Origin: JAKEFM01 sp035695825
Lineage (GTDB): Bacteria > Planctomycetota > UBA1135 > JAKEFM01
Length of the DNA stretch: 64,000 nucleotides
Direction of reading: 5' to 3'
NCBI GenBank assembly: GCA_035695825.1
Contig: DASRRH010000011.1
Location: 1 to 64,000 of the forward strand
Positions within the stretch are counted from its first letter, which is position 1, and the number at the start of each line of letters is the position of its first letter. Made by a program: the position numbers and the translations under genes. Shown in pieces: positions 35,662 through 44,183 of the stretch. The notes under the pieces are model-generated. The model did not search any database, was not told the DNA's origin, and was given only the letters and a program-made list of their open reading frames with translations.

Positions 35662-37119
35662 ATGGGATCGTTCCGCTCGCTCCTCCCCGCCCTCGCCCTC
35701 CTCGCGACTCCGGGCTGCGCCTACGGTGCGCAGGCCCGCAACGCCGGCTCCACGGGCTCCAGCGACTTCGACTCGAGCTTCACGGGGCGCGCGATGCGCT
35801 TCGACTACTTCCACTCGGGAACGGCGACCGAGGAGCACGTGAGCGCCGACCGCTTCCGCGTCGAGGGGGACTGGCCGGGGAGCCGGGTCCATCTCCTCGA
35901 CGACACGAACTTCGGCAAGTACCTCTTCTGCGTCGCCGACGCGGCGACGAACCGGACGGTCTTCTCCCGCGGCTTCCGGAGCATCTACGGGGAGTGGGAG
36001 ACGACGGGGGAGGCGAAGAAGGCGTGGCGGACCTTCCACGAGTCGCAGCGCTTCCCCGAACCGAAAGGGCTGGTCCAGCTCGTGCTGAAGAAGCGCGGGG
36101 AGGACGGCGCGTTCCGCGAGATCTTCTCGACGGTGGTCGATCCGGGCGGCCGCTTCGTCGACCGCTCTCCCGTCGCCCCCCGCGGAGAGGCGTTCCCGCT
36201 CTTCGAGAGCGGGCCGCCCGCGCGGAAGGTCGACCTCCTCTTCCTCGCCGAGGGGTATGCGGCCTCGGAGAAGGAGAAGTTCCGCCGCGACGTGACGCGC
36301 CTCGCGGGGGTCCTTTTCGAGGCGGAGCCGTACCGCTCGCGGAAGGGGGACTTCAACGTGCGCGCCCTCTTCCTCCCCTCGGCCGAGTCGGGGATCAGCA
36401 ACCCGCGGAAGGGGGTGTGGCGCGACGCGCCGCTCGGGTGCTGCTTCAACGCCTTCGACACGGACCGTTACGTCCTCACCTTCGCGAACGCGGCTCTCCG
36501 GGAGGTCGCGGCGCAGGCGCCCTACGACGCCCTGCTCCTCCTCTTCAACGAGAGGAAGTACGGCGGGGGGGGGATCTTCAACCTCTGGGCCACGATCCCC
36601 GCCGACAGCGACCAGGCCCCCTACGTCGTCGTCCACGAGTTCGGGCACTCCTTCGCGGACCTCGCCGACGAGTACTACTCCTCCCAGGTCGCCTACGAGC
36701 AGTTCAACCCGAAGGGGGTCGAGCCGTCGGAGCCGAACGTCACGGCCCTCCTCGACGCCAAGCGCCTCAAGTGGGGCGACCTCGTCGAGGCGGGGACCCC
36801 GCTGCCGACTCCCTGGGACCAGGCCGGCTACGACAAGGTCGACGTCGAATACCAGGCGAAGCGGAAGAAGCTGATCGAGGAGCAGGCGAGCGAGGAGGCC
36901 TCCGAGGCGCTCATGCGCGAGGCGAAGAAGACGACGGGACCGCTGCTCGCCGCCGAGCGCTTCGCGGGCAAGGTCGGGGCCTTCGAGGGGGCGTCGTACG
37001 AGCCGAAGGGCCTCTACCGCCCCGCGGTCGACTGCATCATGTTCACGCGCAACCCGACGGCGTACTGCCGGGTCTGCGCTCGGGCGGTCGAGCGGGTGAT
37101 CGCCCTCTACGCGGAGTGA
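35662..37119 (+). CDS. M64-family (IgA peptidase-like) zinc metallopeptidase, lipoprotein-like
   Basis: 485 aa. The N-terminus has a lipoprotein-like signal (LALLATPGCAYG), so it is probably anchored in a membrane. The catalytic zinc site is VVVHEFGHSFADLADEYY, the hallmark of M64 peptidases. An N-terminal beta domain of about 190 residues precedes it, and GYAASEKEKFRRDVTRL and NVRALFLPSAESGIS match the family's core. The end has CRVCARAVERVIA, with paired Cys. Likely degrades external proteins. Confidence 0.9.
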   Translation: MGSFRSLLPALALLATPGCAYGAQARNAGSTGSSDFDSSFTGRAMRFDYFHSGTATEEHVSADRFRVEGDWPGSRVHLLDDTNFGKYLFCVADAATNRTVFSRGFRSIYGEWETTGEAKKAWRTFHESQRFPEPKGLVQLVLKKRGEDGAFREIFSTVVDPGGRFVDRSPVAPRGEAFPLFESGPPARKVDLLFLAEGYAASEKEKFRRDVTRLAGVLFEAEPYRSRKGDFNVRALFLPSAESGISNPRKGVWRDAPLGCCFNAFDTDRYVLTFANAALREVAAQAPYDALLLLFNERKYGGGGIFNLWATIPADSDQAPYVVVHEFGHSFADLADEYYSSQVAYEQFNPKGVEPSEPNVTALLDAKRLKWGDLVEAGTPLPTPWDQAGYDKVDVEYQAKRKKLIEEQASEEASEALMREAKKTTGPLLAAERFAGKVGAFEGASYEPKGLYRPAVDCIMFTRNPTAYCRVCARAVERVIALYAE

Positions 37120-37231
37120 GGGAAGGGGGGCGGCCGTTGCCCGGTCCCGGAGCGCGCGGCGCGCTCCCGCGCCCCCGTCCAACGAAACGACGTCCCGAAC
37201 GTGGAAGGTCCGGACTCCGGAGGGCTCGGCG

Positions 37232-37624
37232 ATGAACTTCAATCCGTGGGCGGTCCTCGTGGCCGCCGCGTCCAGCTTCGTCCTCGGCGGCTTCTGGTAC
37301 TCGAAGCTCCTCTTCGGCCCGGCCTGGGGCCGCGCGTCGGGCGCGCCGCCCGGGGGGAAGCACCGGCATCGGGTCCAGGTCTTCCTCGTGAGCTTCGTCT
37401 TCGCCGTGATCGCGGCGGCCGCGTTCGCGGCGCACATCGGCCCCGACCCCTCGGTCGGGACGGCCCTGCACCGCGGGTTCGTGGTGGGGGCCTTCTTCGT
37501 CGCGGCCTCCTTCGGCATCAACTACCAGTTCGCCGACCGGAGCCCCATCCTCTGGCTGATCGACGGGGGCTACCACACGGTGCAGTTCCTCCTCTTCGGC
37601 CTCGTCCTCGGCCTCTGGCACTGA
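37232..37624 (+). CDS. DUF1761-family membrane protein
   Basis: 130 aa with four hydrophobic segments. The start MNFNPWAVLVAAASSFVLGGFWYSKLLFGPAW and the motif pattern GFWYS-LFG-W are the DUF1761 signature; the end has DGGYHTVQFLLFGLVLGLW. Integral membrane protein of unknown function; no operon partner. Confidence 0.9.
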   Translation: MNFNPWAVLVAAASSFVLGGFWYSKLLFGPAWGRASGAPPGGKHRHRVQVFLVSFVFAVIAAAAFAAHIGPDPSVGTALHRGFVVGAFFVAASFGINYQFADRSPILWLIDGGYHTVQFLLFGLVLGLWH

Positions 37625-37649
37625 GCGGACGCGGCCCCGCGGGGCTCCG

Positions 37650-37673
37650 CGGCGGACCCGGAACGGTCCGCCG
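37650..37673 (+). terminator. Strong hairpin after the DUF1761 gene
   Basis: Arms CGGCGGACC and GGTCCGCCG (9 bp, perfect) around a 6-nt loop, 26 bp after the stop. No U-tract follows, so the terminator role is inferred from position. Confidence 0.4.
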
Positions 37674-37716
37674 GCCCGCCGGGCGCACGGCGGGGCTTGC
37701 ACTTCGGTTATTTCAT

Positions 37717-37773
37717 GCCCCGGACCGGGGGTCTGACACCTCGCCAGCAGATTTGCCGTCGAATTGCTGGCGA
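37717..37773. promoter_or_regulatory. Orphan AAA_14-type leader and palindrome
   Basis: The leader GCCCCGGACCGGGGG and CACCTCGC is followed at 37741-37773 by a 33-bp palindrome with arms TCGCCAGCA and TGCTGGCGA. The same leader occurs upstream of the ATPase copy at 44184, and the same palindrome length with the same outer bases abuts the intact ATPase at 15829. No ATPase gene follows, only a short tail relic. Confidence 0.6.
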
Positions 37774-37912
37774 CGCTTCCGAGGGAGCAGCCCATCGGAG
37801 GCCCTTCATCTCCGGCGCGGGGATCGCGCGGGATCTCAAGGACGGGCCCATCACGGTCCTTCCCCTCCGGTCGTTCCTGGAAAAGCTCGGGGCCGGACAC
37901 GTCCTCGATTGA
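37774..37912 (+). pseudogene. Tail relic of an AAA_14/DUF4143 ATPase
   Basis: The frame after the palindrome ends with KDGPITVLPLRSFLEKLGAGHVLD. This resembles the C-terminal end of DUF4143 ATPases (for example DGIEVLPAARFAELL in the intact copy). Together with the orphan operator it suggests a copy that has lost nearly its whole coding region by deletion. Short, so the homology is tentative. Confidence 0.45.
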
Positions 37913-38051
37913 ACGCGCTCCCGTGGCGTCACGGACCGTCCGACGGTTCGTCTCGTCCTGCCTGTGCTCGTCGCATGTCTCGTCGGACGATCGGCCGCGG
38001 GAGGCGGGGTCCGGCGGCCGGTCCGAGGAACCGTCGTCTGCGCGGAGGATT

Positions 38052-39119
38052 GTGGCAATCGTTCGGCGCGTTTCCGTGCGCGCTCCGGCTCCGTTCCTCG
38101 ACAGGATCGCGACCGCGGGGATGGCGGTCGCGGCGCTCGGGGGCCTCGGCGCCGCGCAGGATCCGGCGACGTCCCGGCTCGGCGAGCGCCTCAAGGGGTC
38201 CACGTTCACTGTCGAGTGGGGGGAGCCGGCCGAGTGGAGCCCGGACGTCGAGGTCGAGGCCGAGTTCGCCCATGTGTCCCACCGGGCGCCTCCCGGGTGC
38301 ACCGACTGGTACAGGCTCCGGGCCGCTGGCGATTGGGTCGAGGTCCTCCGGATCGTCTCCCGCGGCGTCGGACGCGGTCCGGACCGAGCGTCCGTCTGGC
38401 TCGCGCGCGCGCGTTTGGGGATGGACGCCTATCGCGTCCTCCTCGCGGATCTCGCCCGGATAGAGGCGGCCCGCCTCGTCCCGATCCCCGTGCGGAGGTA
38501 CTTGAGCGGGTTCGACACGGAGTTCGGGGTCGCCATCCGAGTCGCGGACGCCAGGGGCGTCCGATTCGGGGAGCGCTGGGCGGGCAAGCCGGGTTCGATC
38601 GAGGAGATCCGATACGCCAAGCCCGAGGCCGCGGTGAAACTCGTGGAGGACGGTATCGCTCCGCTCCAGTTCGAGCCCTGCGAACCCACCGGGGAGCTCC
38701 GGGAGTGGGTCGGGCGCTAGTTCCTCCGCGACTTCCCCGCGCTGCCCCGTTCGTTCCTCCGGGTAGGGAGGGAGCACGAGAAGGTCCGCGCGGGCTACCT
38801 CCAGATCCTCGCCGCACTCGGCGAGCCGTTGGCCTGGTCGCAGGTCCAACGACGCACCGCGATCCGCATCCATGTCGTCGGCGAAGGCGACGCTCCGGTC
38901 ACCGATGCCCGGGTCGAGTGGGCCGGAGGAGAGGGGAAGTCGGTCGTGGTGCCGCGCCTCGGGAGGAAGGGCGTCTACGTCTCTCTCGTCCCTCGCGGCC
39001 GGCACGACCTGATCGTGGAGGCGAGCGGGCTCCGACGGGTCATCGAGGTGGTGCAGGTCGGGGAACGCTCGCCGCAAGACCAGGTCGTCCGCCTCGTTCC
39101 GCAGTCGACGCCGAAGTGA
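38052..39119 (+). pseudogene. Secreted protein gene with one internal amber codon
   Basis: One frame of about 355 codons from a GTG at 38052 (GGAGG just upstream; ATG at about 38121 is an alternative). Signal-like residues MAVAALGGLGAAQ begin the protein. At 38718-38720 a TAG interrupts ELREWVGR / FLRDFPALPRSFL; the same frame then continues for 132 codons with GYLQILAALGEPLAW and a beta-rich end (AIRIHVVGEGDAPVTDARVEW, a carboxypeptidase-regulatory-like domain). I do not recognise the first half. Either a recent nonsense mutation, two short proteins, or a base-call error. Confidence 0.5.
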
Positions 39120-39168
39120 CGGGCCCGGCCTGCCTCGGAGCGGGACGCCAGTCCGTACAATCCCCCGC

Positions 39169-39873
39169 GTGGCCGAGCCCCGCACCGGTACCGTCGCCTA
39201 CGACATCGAGGTCGCCGGCCTCGCCTGGGAGGAGATCGACGAATCGACGCGCGGCTACCTCCTCGAGCGCGAGCGCGACCCCGAGCAGCGCGCGATGGTC
39301 CCCGAGAGGACCGCGCTCTACCCGGGCCTCGGGCGCGTCATCGCCGTCAGCTTCTGGGAGATCGAGAAGGACCGCGGGGCGGTCTTCGCGGACGGGAAGG
39401 GGGGGAAGTTCGAGAACTGGGAGCGCGTGCCGGGCTCGAAGATCTTCCGCGGGACCGAGCCCGAGATCCTGGCGCGCTTCTGGAAGGAGGCGGCGACCTT
39501 CCGGACGCTCGTCTCGTTCAACGGCCGCGGCTACGACGGGCCCATCCTGATGGTCCGCTCGGCGATGCTCGGCGTCGCGCCGAGCCGCAACCTCGCCGGC
39601 TACCGCTACGAAGTCCGCGACCACTGCGACCTGATGGACGTGCTCGCCTTCTTCGGCGCCTCGCGCGGCTTCTACTCCCTCGAGTACTGGTGCCGCCGCT
39701 TCGACATCGAGTCGCCGAAGGCGCTCCTCGACGGCTCGCAGGTCGCGCGCGTCTACCGCGAGGGGCGGATGGAGGACATCGCCGAGTACTGCCTGCGCGA
39801 CGCGCGGGCGACGGCGGACCTCTACCGCAAGCTCTCCTCGACGGTGCTCCCGCTCCTCGGAGCGAAGGAGTAG
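39169..39873 (+). CDS. RNase H-like 3'-5' exonuclease-type protein
   Basis: 234 aa, GTG start. Exonuclease motifs are visible: YDIEV (D-x-E, ExoI), LVSFNGRGYDGPIL (ExoII, N-G-x-x-x-D) and YCLRDARATADLY (ExoIII, D near the end). This is the DNA-polymerase-B exonuclease-like group with an RNase H fold. It probably trims single-stranded DNA or RNA ends in the cytoplasm. No partner gene is adjacent. Confidence 0.88.
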   Translation: MAEPRTGTVAYDIEVAGLAWEEIDESTRGYLLERERDPEQRAMVPERTALYPGLGRVIAVSFWEIEKDRGAVFADGKGGKFENWERVPGSKIFRGTEPEILARFWKEAATFRTLVSFNGRGYDGPILMVRSAMLGVAPSRNLAGYRYEVRDHCDLMDVLAFFGASRGFYSLEYWCRRFDIESPKALLDGSQVARVYREGRMEDIAEYCLRDARATADLYRKLSSTVLPLLGAKE

Positions 39874-39887
39874 GCGGGGCCGCTTCG

Positions 39888-40103
39888 GTGACGGAGATCC
39901 GGATCTCCGCTCATGCCCGGGAACGGATGGAGGAGCGGGGAGTGAGCGAGCCGGAAGACGTCGGCGCCGTCTATGCGGACGAGCGCTTCCCGGCGCGAGC
40001 CGGGCCGCCCGACCTCCGTCGGAACCCGACGGCCAGGGAGGTCCGCCGCAGTCTCTCGGCCACGGGTTCGCCGGGACGCATCTTGCGAGCCCCGCCGTTG
40101 TAG
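39888..40103 (+). CDS. Possible DUF4258-like small protein (fragment)
   Basis: 71 aa from a GTG. The N-terminus VTEIRISAHARERMEERGVSEPEDV resembles DUF4258/RelE-fold small proteins (HAxxRMxERGI). After about 30 residues the similarity ends and the rest is Arg/Pro-rich, so this is probably a truncated gene. No antitoxin partner is visible. Confidence 0.4.
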   Translation: MTEIRISAHARERMEERGVSEPEDVGAVYADERFPARAGPPDLRRNPTAREVRRSLSATGSPGRILRAPPL

Positions 40104-40145
40104 AAGGGAACCCGCGAAGCCCCCTCTTCCCGGGGGCCCGATCCC

Positions 40146-40607
40146 ATGGAAACCACCCCTCTCTCGCGCGGCGAGTTCCTGGAGGCGACCGCCCTGGCGG
40201 CGGCCCTCGGTCTCGCGCCCGCCGTCGCGGCCGCGCAGGCCGAGCGGCGCCGCGGGCACGTCGTCGCGCTCACCCACGCCCCGTCGGACGTGAACCGGGT
40301 GATGCTCGCCCTCTTCGTCGCGAGCCGGCTTCCCGAGGGGGAGAACCACCTCTGGTTCGCGATCGACGGGGGAGTCCTGTGCAAGAAGGGGGAGGCGGAG
40401 AAGGTGACCTCGCCGATGTTCGCGAAGCAGGGCACCGCCGCCGACCTCCTCGCGGCGATCCGCGGGAAGGGGACCTCGGTCCACATATGACCGTCGTGCG
40501 CCGAGCACTTCGGCGTCACCGGCGCGGTCGCGCTGGACGGCTTGGACCAGAAGGGCCCCGACTGGCTCCTCGAGAAGGCGGCGACGCACACGGTCCTTTG
40601 GTTCTGA
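40146..40607 (+). CDS. DsrE-family protein with in-frame TGA at the redox Cys (candidate selenoprotein)
   Basis: 153 codons if TGA at 40488-40490 is read through; 114 aa if it stops. The N-terminus has a Tat-like signal with one Arg (SRGEFLEATALAAALG). The DsrE fold shows as HVVALTHAPSDVNRVMLALFVAS, HLWFAIDGGVLC and AADLLAAIRGKGTSVHI, then the TGA, then PSCAEHFGVTG and a C-terminal strand ATHTVLWF with its own TGA stop. Family members usually have CPxC here, so the TGA stands where the first Cys should be, giving UPSC. A hairpin begins 5 nt after the TGA. The alternative is a Cys-to-stop mutation. Role by family: sulfur transfer or thiol redox. Confidence 0.6.
40496..40519 (+). promoter_or_regulatory. 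Candidate bacterial SECIS-like hairpin
   Basis: GTG-CGCCGA pairs with TCGGCG-(T)-CAC, nine base pairs with one bulged U, around a 5-nt loop starting with G. The loop begins 14 nt after the TGA, slightly closer than the usual bacterial SECIS distance. Hairpins are common in DNA this GC-rich, so this is only supportive. Confidence 0.35.
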
Positions 40608-40631
40608 CGCCCCGGGCGCGGGCGGGTCCGC

Positions 40632-43600
40632 CTACCGCGACCCGAAGCGCTGGAGGCGGATGGTGATTTCGACGGGGCCGCCCGGCTCGAGCCGGAGCGC
40701 CCGGCTCTCCTCCTCGTGGCCGAATGCCATTGCGCGCGCCGTCCATCCGCCGAACGGAAGCGTGGCGACGATGGCCCCGACCTCTTCCCGCAGCCCCTCG
40801 GCGACGGGCGTCCCGCCGATCGTCCGTCCGCGGGCGTCCGTAAAGAAGCATCCACCGTCCACTCGCTCTCCTCGCTCATCGGCCAACCGGACGCGGACGC
40901 GCGCCCCGGCCCCGATCTCGACGCGGAACTCCGCCTCCTCCCCCGCACGGACCTCCCTCTCCTCGGAGAAGCCGCAAGAGAAATCGGGTCCCGACGCCCG
41001 CGCGTATCGCCGTCCCGTCGCGAGCCCCTTCACGAGCGCCGTTCCGTCCTTTCCGGTCCTGCCGTATCCGCTCCAATTCGCGATCCCGGTGGCCCCGGAG
41101 AAGGGGACGACGTTGACCCGTGCTCCTTCGACGAGCCGCCCCCCGATGTCGACCACGACGACCCTCGCGCGGCCGCCGACCGAGAGCTCGAAGTCGACCT
41201 CCGCCGGCGAGCCCTCGACGACCTCGACCGGCCCGCGGATCTGCTGCGCGAGGGGATCTACGGCATCCGTCGTTCCTCCCCCCGTCGCGGCGATCTCGTA
41301 CGCGCCGGGCGCGAGGTCCTGGAGGCGGTAGCGGCCGTCGGGACCAGTGCGGGTCGAGGTCGGCCTGCGGAGATCCTTGGGATCGGCGGACGGTTTCAAG
41401 GCGTGCACCCCGACGTGTGCTCCTTCGAGCGGCGAACCGTCCCACGCCCGCACGACACGTCCCGAAACCTCTCCCGCGGGGAGACGGAGGAGGACCACGA
41501 ACTGGGGCGCCTCGGGCACCTCGATCGAGAACGCCGCATTTGTCAGGTCGTCGCCGTTCCCCCAGACCGAGAGCGTCGCCTCGCCGAACGGGGCGTGCCG
41601 GATCTTGAATGAGCCTCCCTTGCCCGTCTCGACCTCCCAGGGGAATCCGTCGGGAACGGCCCGGAGGGAGACAGGTTCCAGAACGACGCGGACCCCCGAA
41701 ACTCCCTCCTCTCCCCGGAGGATACGCCCGACAAGAGTGCATCCCGGCGCGGGACCCGGGAACTCGACCTTCGCCGTGCGCCCCGGCTCGACCGTCGCGA
41801 ACGCGATCTGCGCTCGCGCCATCCGCGACTGCTCCGTGTCTTCCGGGCCCCGCGGCGGCTTCGCCCTCACGCGGTACCGCCCGGGGTCGAGCCCGCCCAC
41901 AGCGAAGTACCCGGTCGAGTCGGTGACAGCCGAACTCCCGGGGAAAGGAGATCGCCCGATCTCCGGGAAGACGCCGACCTCCGCCCCGATCCAGGGACGG
42001 CCCCCTTCGCCGGGCACGATCCCCTCGAGGCCTCCGCCGCGGGCGAGCCGCACGACGAGCCCCTCTAGGGCCTGGCCGCTCGAGACCTCGATTTCTTCGC
42101 CCGTGGCCTTGGGGTAGGCGGGGTGGGTTGCTTCGAGGCGCACCTTCCCCGGCACGACGTCCGTCAGCTCGAAGGAGCCGTCTGCGCGGCTCGCGTTCTT
42201 GTCGATGCCAAAGGCGCCGGCACGCGTGGCATTCTCCGGGCTGACGGGAATCACGCGCGCGCCGGCGACCGGCTGGCCCGACTCGGCGTCGACGACAGTG
42301 CCGCGAAGGGTCGCCGCCCGACGCATCTTCACCTCGAGCCCTCGGAGGATCTCGCCCGTCCTCACCTCGATCCCCTCGAGCCGCGCCTCGACGTACCCCT
42401 CCGCGCGGAAGGTGGCGTCGTGGACGCCGGCTCGCAGGTCGGCCAGCAGGAATCGTCCCTCGTCGTCGAATCTTCCGTGGCCTCCCTCCCGCGGCACCTT
42501 TTCCCTCTCCTTCCACCGGACGCTCGTGTTCACGTCGAACCGCGGCACAGGCTTCCCCGTCGTCTCGTCGAGGAGAACCCCCGCGAATCCCGTCGGGCCG
42601 GGAAGTCCGAGCTCGATCCCCTGCGTGTCGGGCTGGACGTCGTCCTCCTCCGCGACTCCTCGCCCGACGCCGGACGCCTCGACCGAGAAGGGGCCGTCGC
42701 CGAGGCTCGACACCAAGAACGAGCCGTCCCCCGCGCTCTGAACGACCTGGTTGTCGAACTTCGCCTTCGTCCGGTGATCGAGGTTCTCCGTTCGGACGTA
42801 GACCCTCGCCTTGGCGGCGGGCTTCGCGAACTCGTCGACGACCCGTCCGGCGAGGAACCGTCCCGACGCGAGCGTCAGCTCGAGATCGCCGACTCCCGCG
42901 CCGGGAGGGACCACGACCGTCTTCGACGCGACCTCGGTCCGCGGGAGGGCGCTGGAGAGGATCGAGACGCGCAGAGGCCCCGGCGGGAGATTCTCGACCC
43001 GGAAGGCGCCGCCGCGTTCCGTCTGGAACTCTGCGAGGGCGAAGCCGCGGAAGAGGAAGGCTCGCCCCGCTTCCACCGGCTCGAGCCGGCCGATCTGCTC
43101 CTGCGTCAGAGGCCCTGAGGGGCCGATGACGCGGCCGGCGATGAACGACTGAGGCGCGAGGTCGAAGTCGGCTCGCGCGGTCTCGCGGACCTTCACCCCG
43201 ATCTCCGCGACCTCGGCCGGCGCGCATCCGTCGGCGAGGGCGGAAGCCTTGGCGACGCCGGGCGGGATCCCGCCGACGGCGAAGCGACCCGATGCGTCGG
43301 CGACCCCACCCTTGAGCCACGGTTCGGTCGAATCCCACGGCCGCTCGACGAAGAAGACCACCCGACCGTGCACCGGCGGCATCCCGTCCGGAACGCGGAC
43401 CGTCCCCTCGATCCTCCCCGCGGGCTCGAGCTCGAGGACGACCCCTTCGCGCACGCGGCTGCTGTCGAGCACGAACCAATCCTTCCCCGCGTAGACGGCG
43501 AAGTCCGATTCGACCGCGAACCGGAACCGGGGGAGCGAGGGAGGGACCGGGATCTCGAACGTGCCGTCGGGCCGGGCCGCTTCGCGGTGGAGGGGGAAGA

Positions 43601-44006
43601 ACGATCGCGGATCGAGGGATGGAGGCTCTGCGAAATCCACCTGGACAATCCCCGTCAGCACCGCGACGAAGGCGTTCGCGGGGACGAGGCTCCCGTCCTT
43701 CATCGCGAGCCGGCCCGCGATGGAGGCGGTCCACTCGGCTCGTCGCTCGCGGGGGTCGGGAGGGCCCTCCTTCTCGAAGGGGAACGGCTGGATCCTCTGA
43801 CGCTCGGGCGGCGGCTCCGCGGGCAGGGACCCCGGGACGTCGGCAGGGACTTCCGTCGGAACCGGCGCGCCGGCGGACGTCGAGGCCGACCCGACCGAGG
43901 AGGGATCCGGCCCTTCGCCGGCTCGTCGGGCCGTCACGACCCACGCCGCAAAGGCCCCGAGGGCGGCCGCGGGGACCGCGACGACGACCAGATTCTTCGC
44001 GCGCAT
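40632..44006 (-). CDS. Giant membrane-anchored protein with tandem carboxypeptidase-regulatory-like domains
   Basis: 1124 aa from the ATG at 44006; an in-frame ATG at 44072 would add 22 residues ahead of the anchor. The N-terminal hydrophobic helix (NLVVVAVPAAALGAFAAWVV) anchors the protein. Most of the rest is a string of about eight or more seven-stranded beta domains with the motif G-x-V-x-D/G...P-x-x-G-A-x-V (for example GTVVDAESGQPVAGARV, GRVVRAWDGSPLEGAHVGV, GRVVDEFAKPAAKARVYV). The C-terminus has Gly-rich strands and no catalytic motif. These domains act as binding or scaffolding modules on cell surfaces. The three proteins at 59579-64000 are smaller relatives. Confidence 0.85.
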   Translation of the reverse strand: MRAKNLVVVAVPAAALGAFAAWVVTARRAGEGPDPSSVGSASTSAGAPVPTEVPADVPGSLPAEPPPERQRIQPFPFEKEGPPDPRERRAEWTASIAGRLAMKDGSLVPANAFVAVLTGIVQVDFAEPPSLDPRSFFPLHREAARPDGTFEIPVPPSLPRFRFAVESDFAVYAGKDWFVLDSSRVREGVVLELEPAGRIEGTVRVPDGMPPVHGRVVFFVERPWDSTEPWLKGGVADASGRFAVGGIPPGVAKASALADGCAPAEVAEIGVKVRETARADFDLAPQSFIAGRVIGPSGPLTQEQIGRLEPVEAGRAFLFRGFALAEFQTERGGAFRVENLPPGPLRVSILSSALPRTEVASKTVVVPPGAGVGDLELTLASGRFLAGRVVDEFAKPAAKARVYVRTENLDHRTKAKFDNQVVQSAGDGSFLVSSLGDGPFSVEASGVGRGVAEEDDVQPDTQGIELGLPGPTGFAGVLLDETTGKPVPRFDVNTSVRWKEREKVPREGGHGRFDDEGRFLLADLRAGVHDATFRAEGYVEARLEGIEVRTGEILRGLEVKMRRAATLRGTVVDAESGQPVAGARVIPVSPENATRAGAFGIDKNASRADGSFELTDVVPGKVRLEATHPAYPKATGEEIEVSSGQALEGLVVRLARGGGLEGIVPGEGGRPWIGAEVGVFPEIGRSPFPGSSAVTDSTGYFAVGGLDPGRYRVRAKPPRGPEDTEQSRMARAQIAFATVEPGRTAKVEFPGPAPGCTLVGRILRGEEGVSGVRVVLEPVSLRAVPDGFPWEVETGKGGSFKIRHAPFGEATLSVWGNGDDLTNAAFSIEVPEAPQFVVLLRLPAGEVSGRVVRAWDGSPLEGAHVGVHALKPSADPKDLRRPTSTRTGPDGRYRLQDLAPGAYEIAATGGGTTDAVDPLAQQIRGPVEVVEGSPAEVDFELSVGGRARVVVVDIGGRLVEGARVNVVPFSGATGIANWSGYGRTGKDGTALVKGLATGRRYARASGPDFSCGFSEEREVRAGEEAEFRVEIGAGARVRVRLADERGERVDGGCFFTDARGRTIGGTPVAEGLREEVGAIVATLPFGGWTARAMAFGHEEESRALRLEPGGPVEITIRLQRFGSR

Positions 44007-44183
44007 CCCGACGTCTCGGACTTTCCGGGTACCGGCGGAGGCATCGTATTCCCGGCCGCCCTCGTGGGCCATCGGAGGAGTCGATCGGAGTCCGCAAGCG
44101 ACGTTCGCCGCCGTCGAGCGGCGGATGGTCGGCGGCCCCGAGCAGATCCCGCCCGTTTCGGCTCCGTCGGGGCCGCGCTTCTC

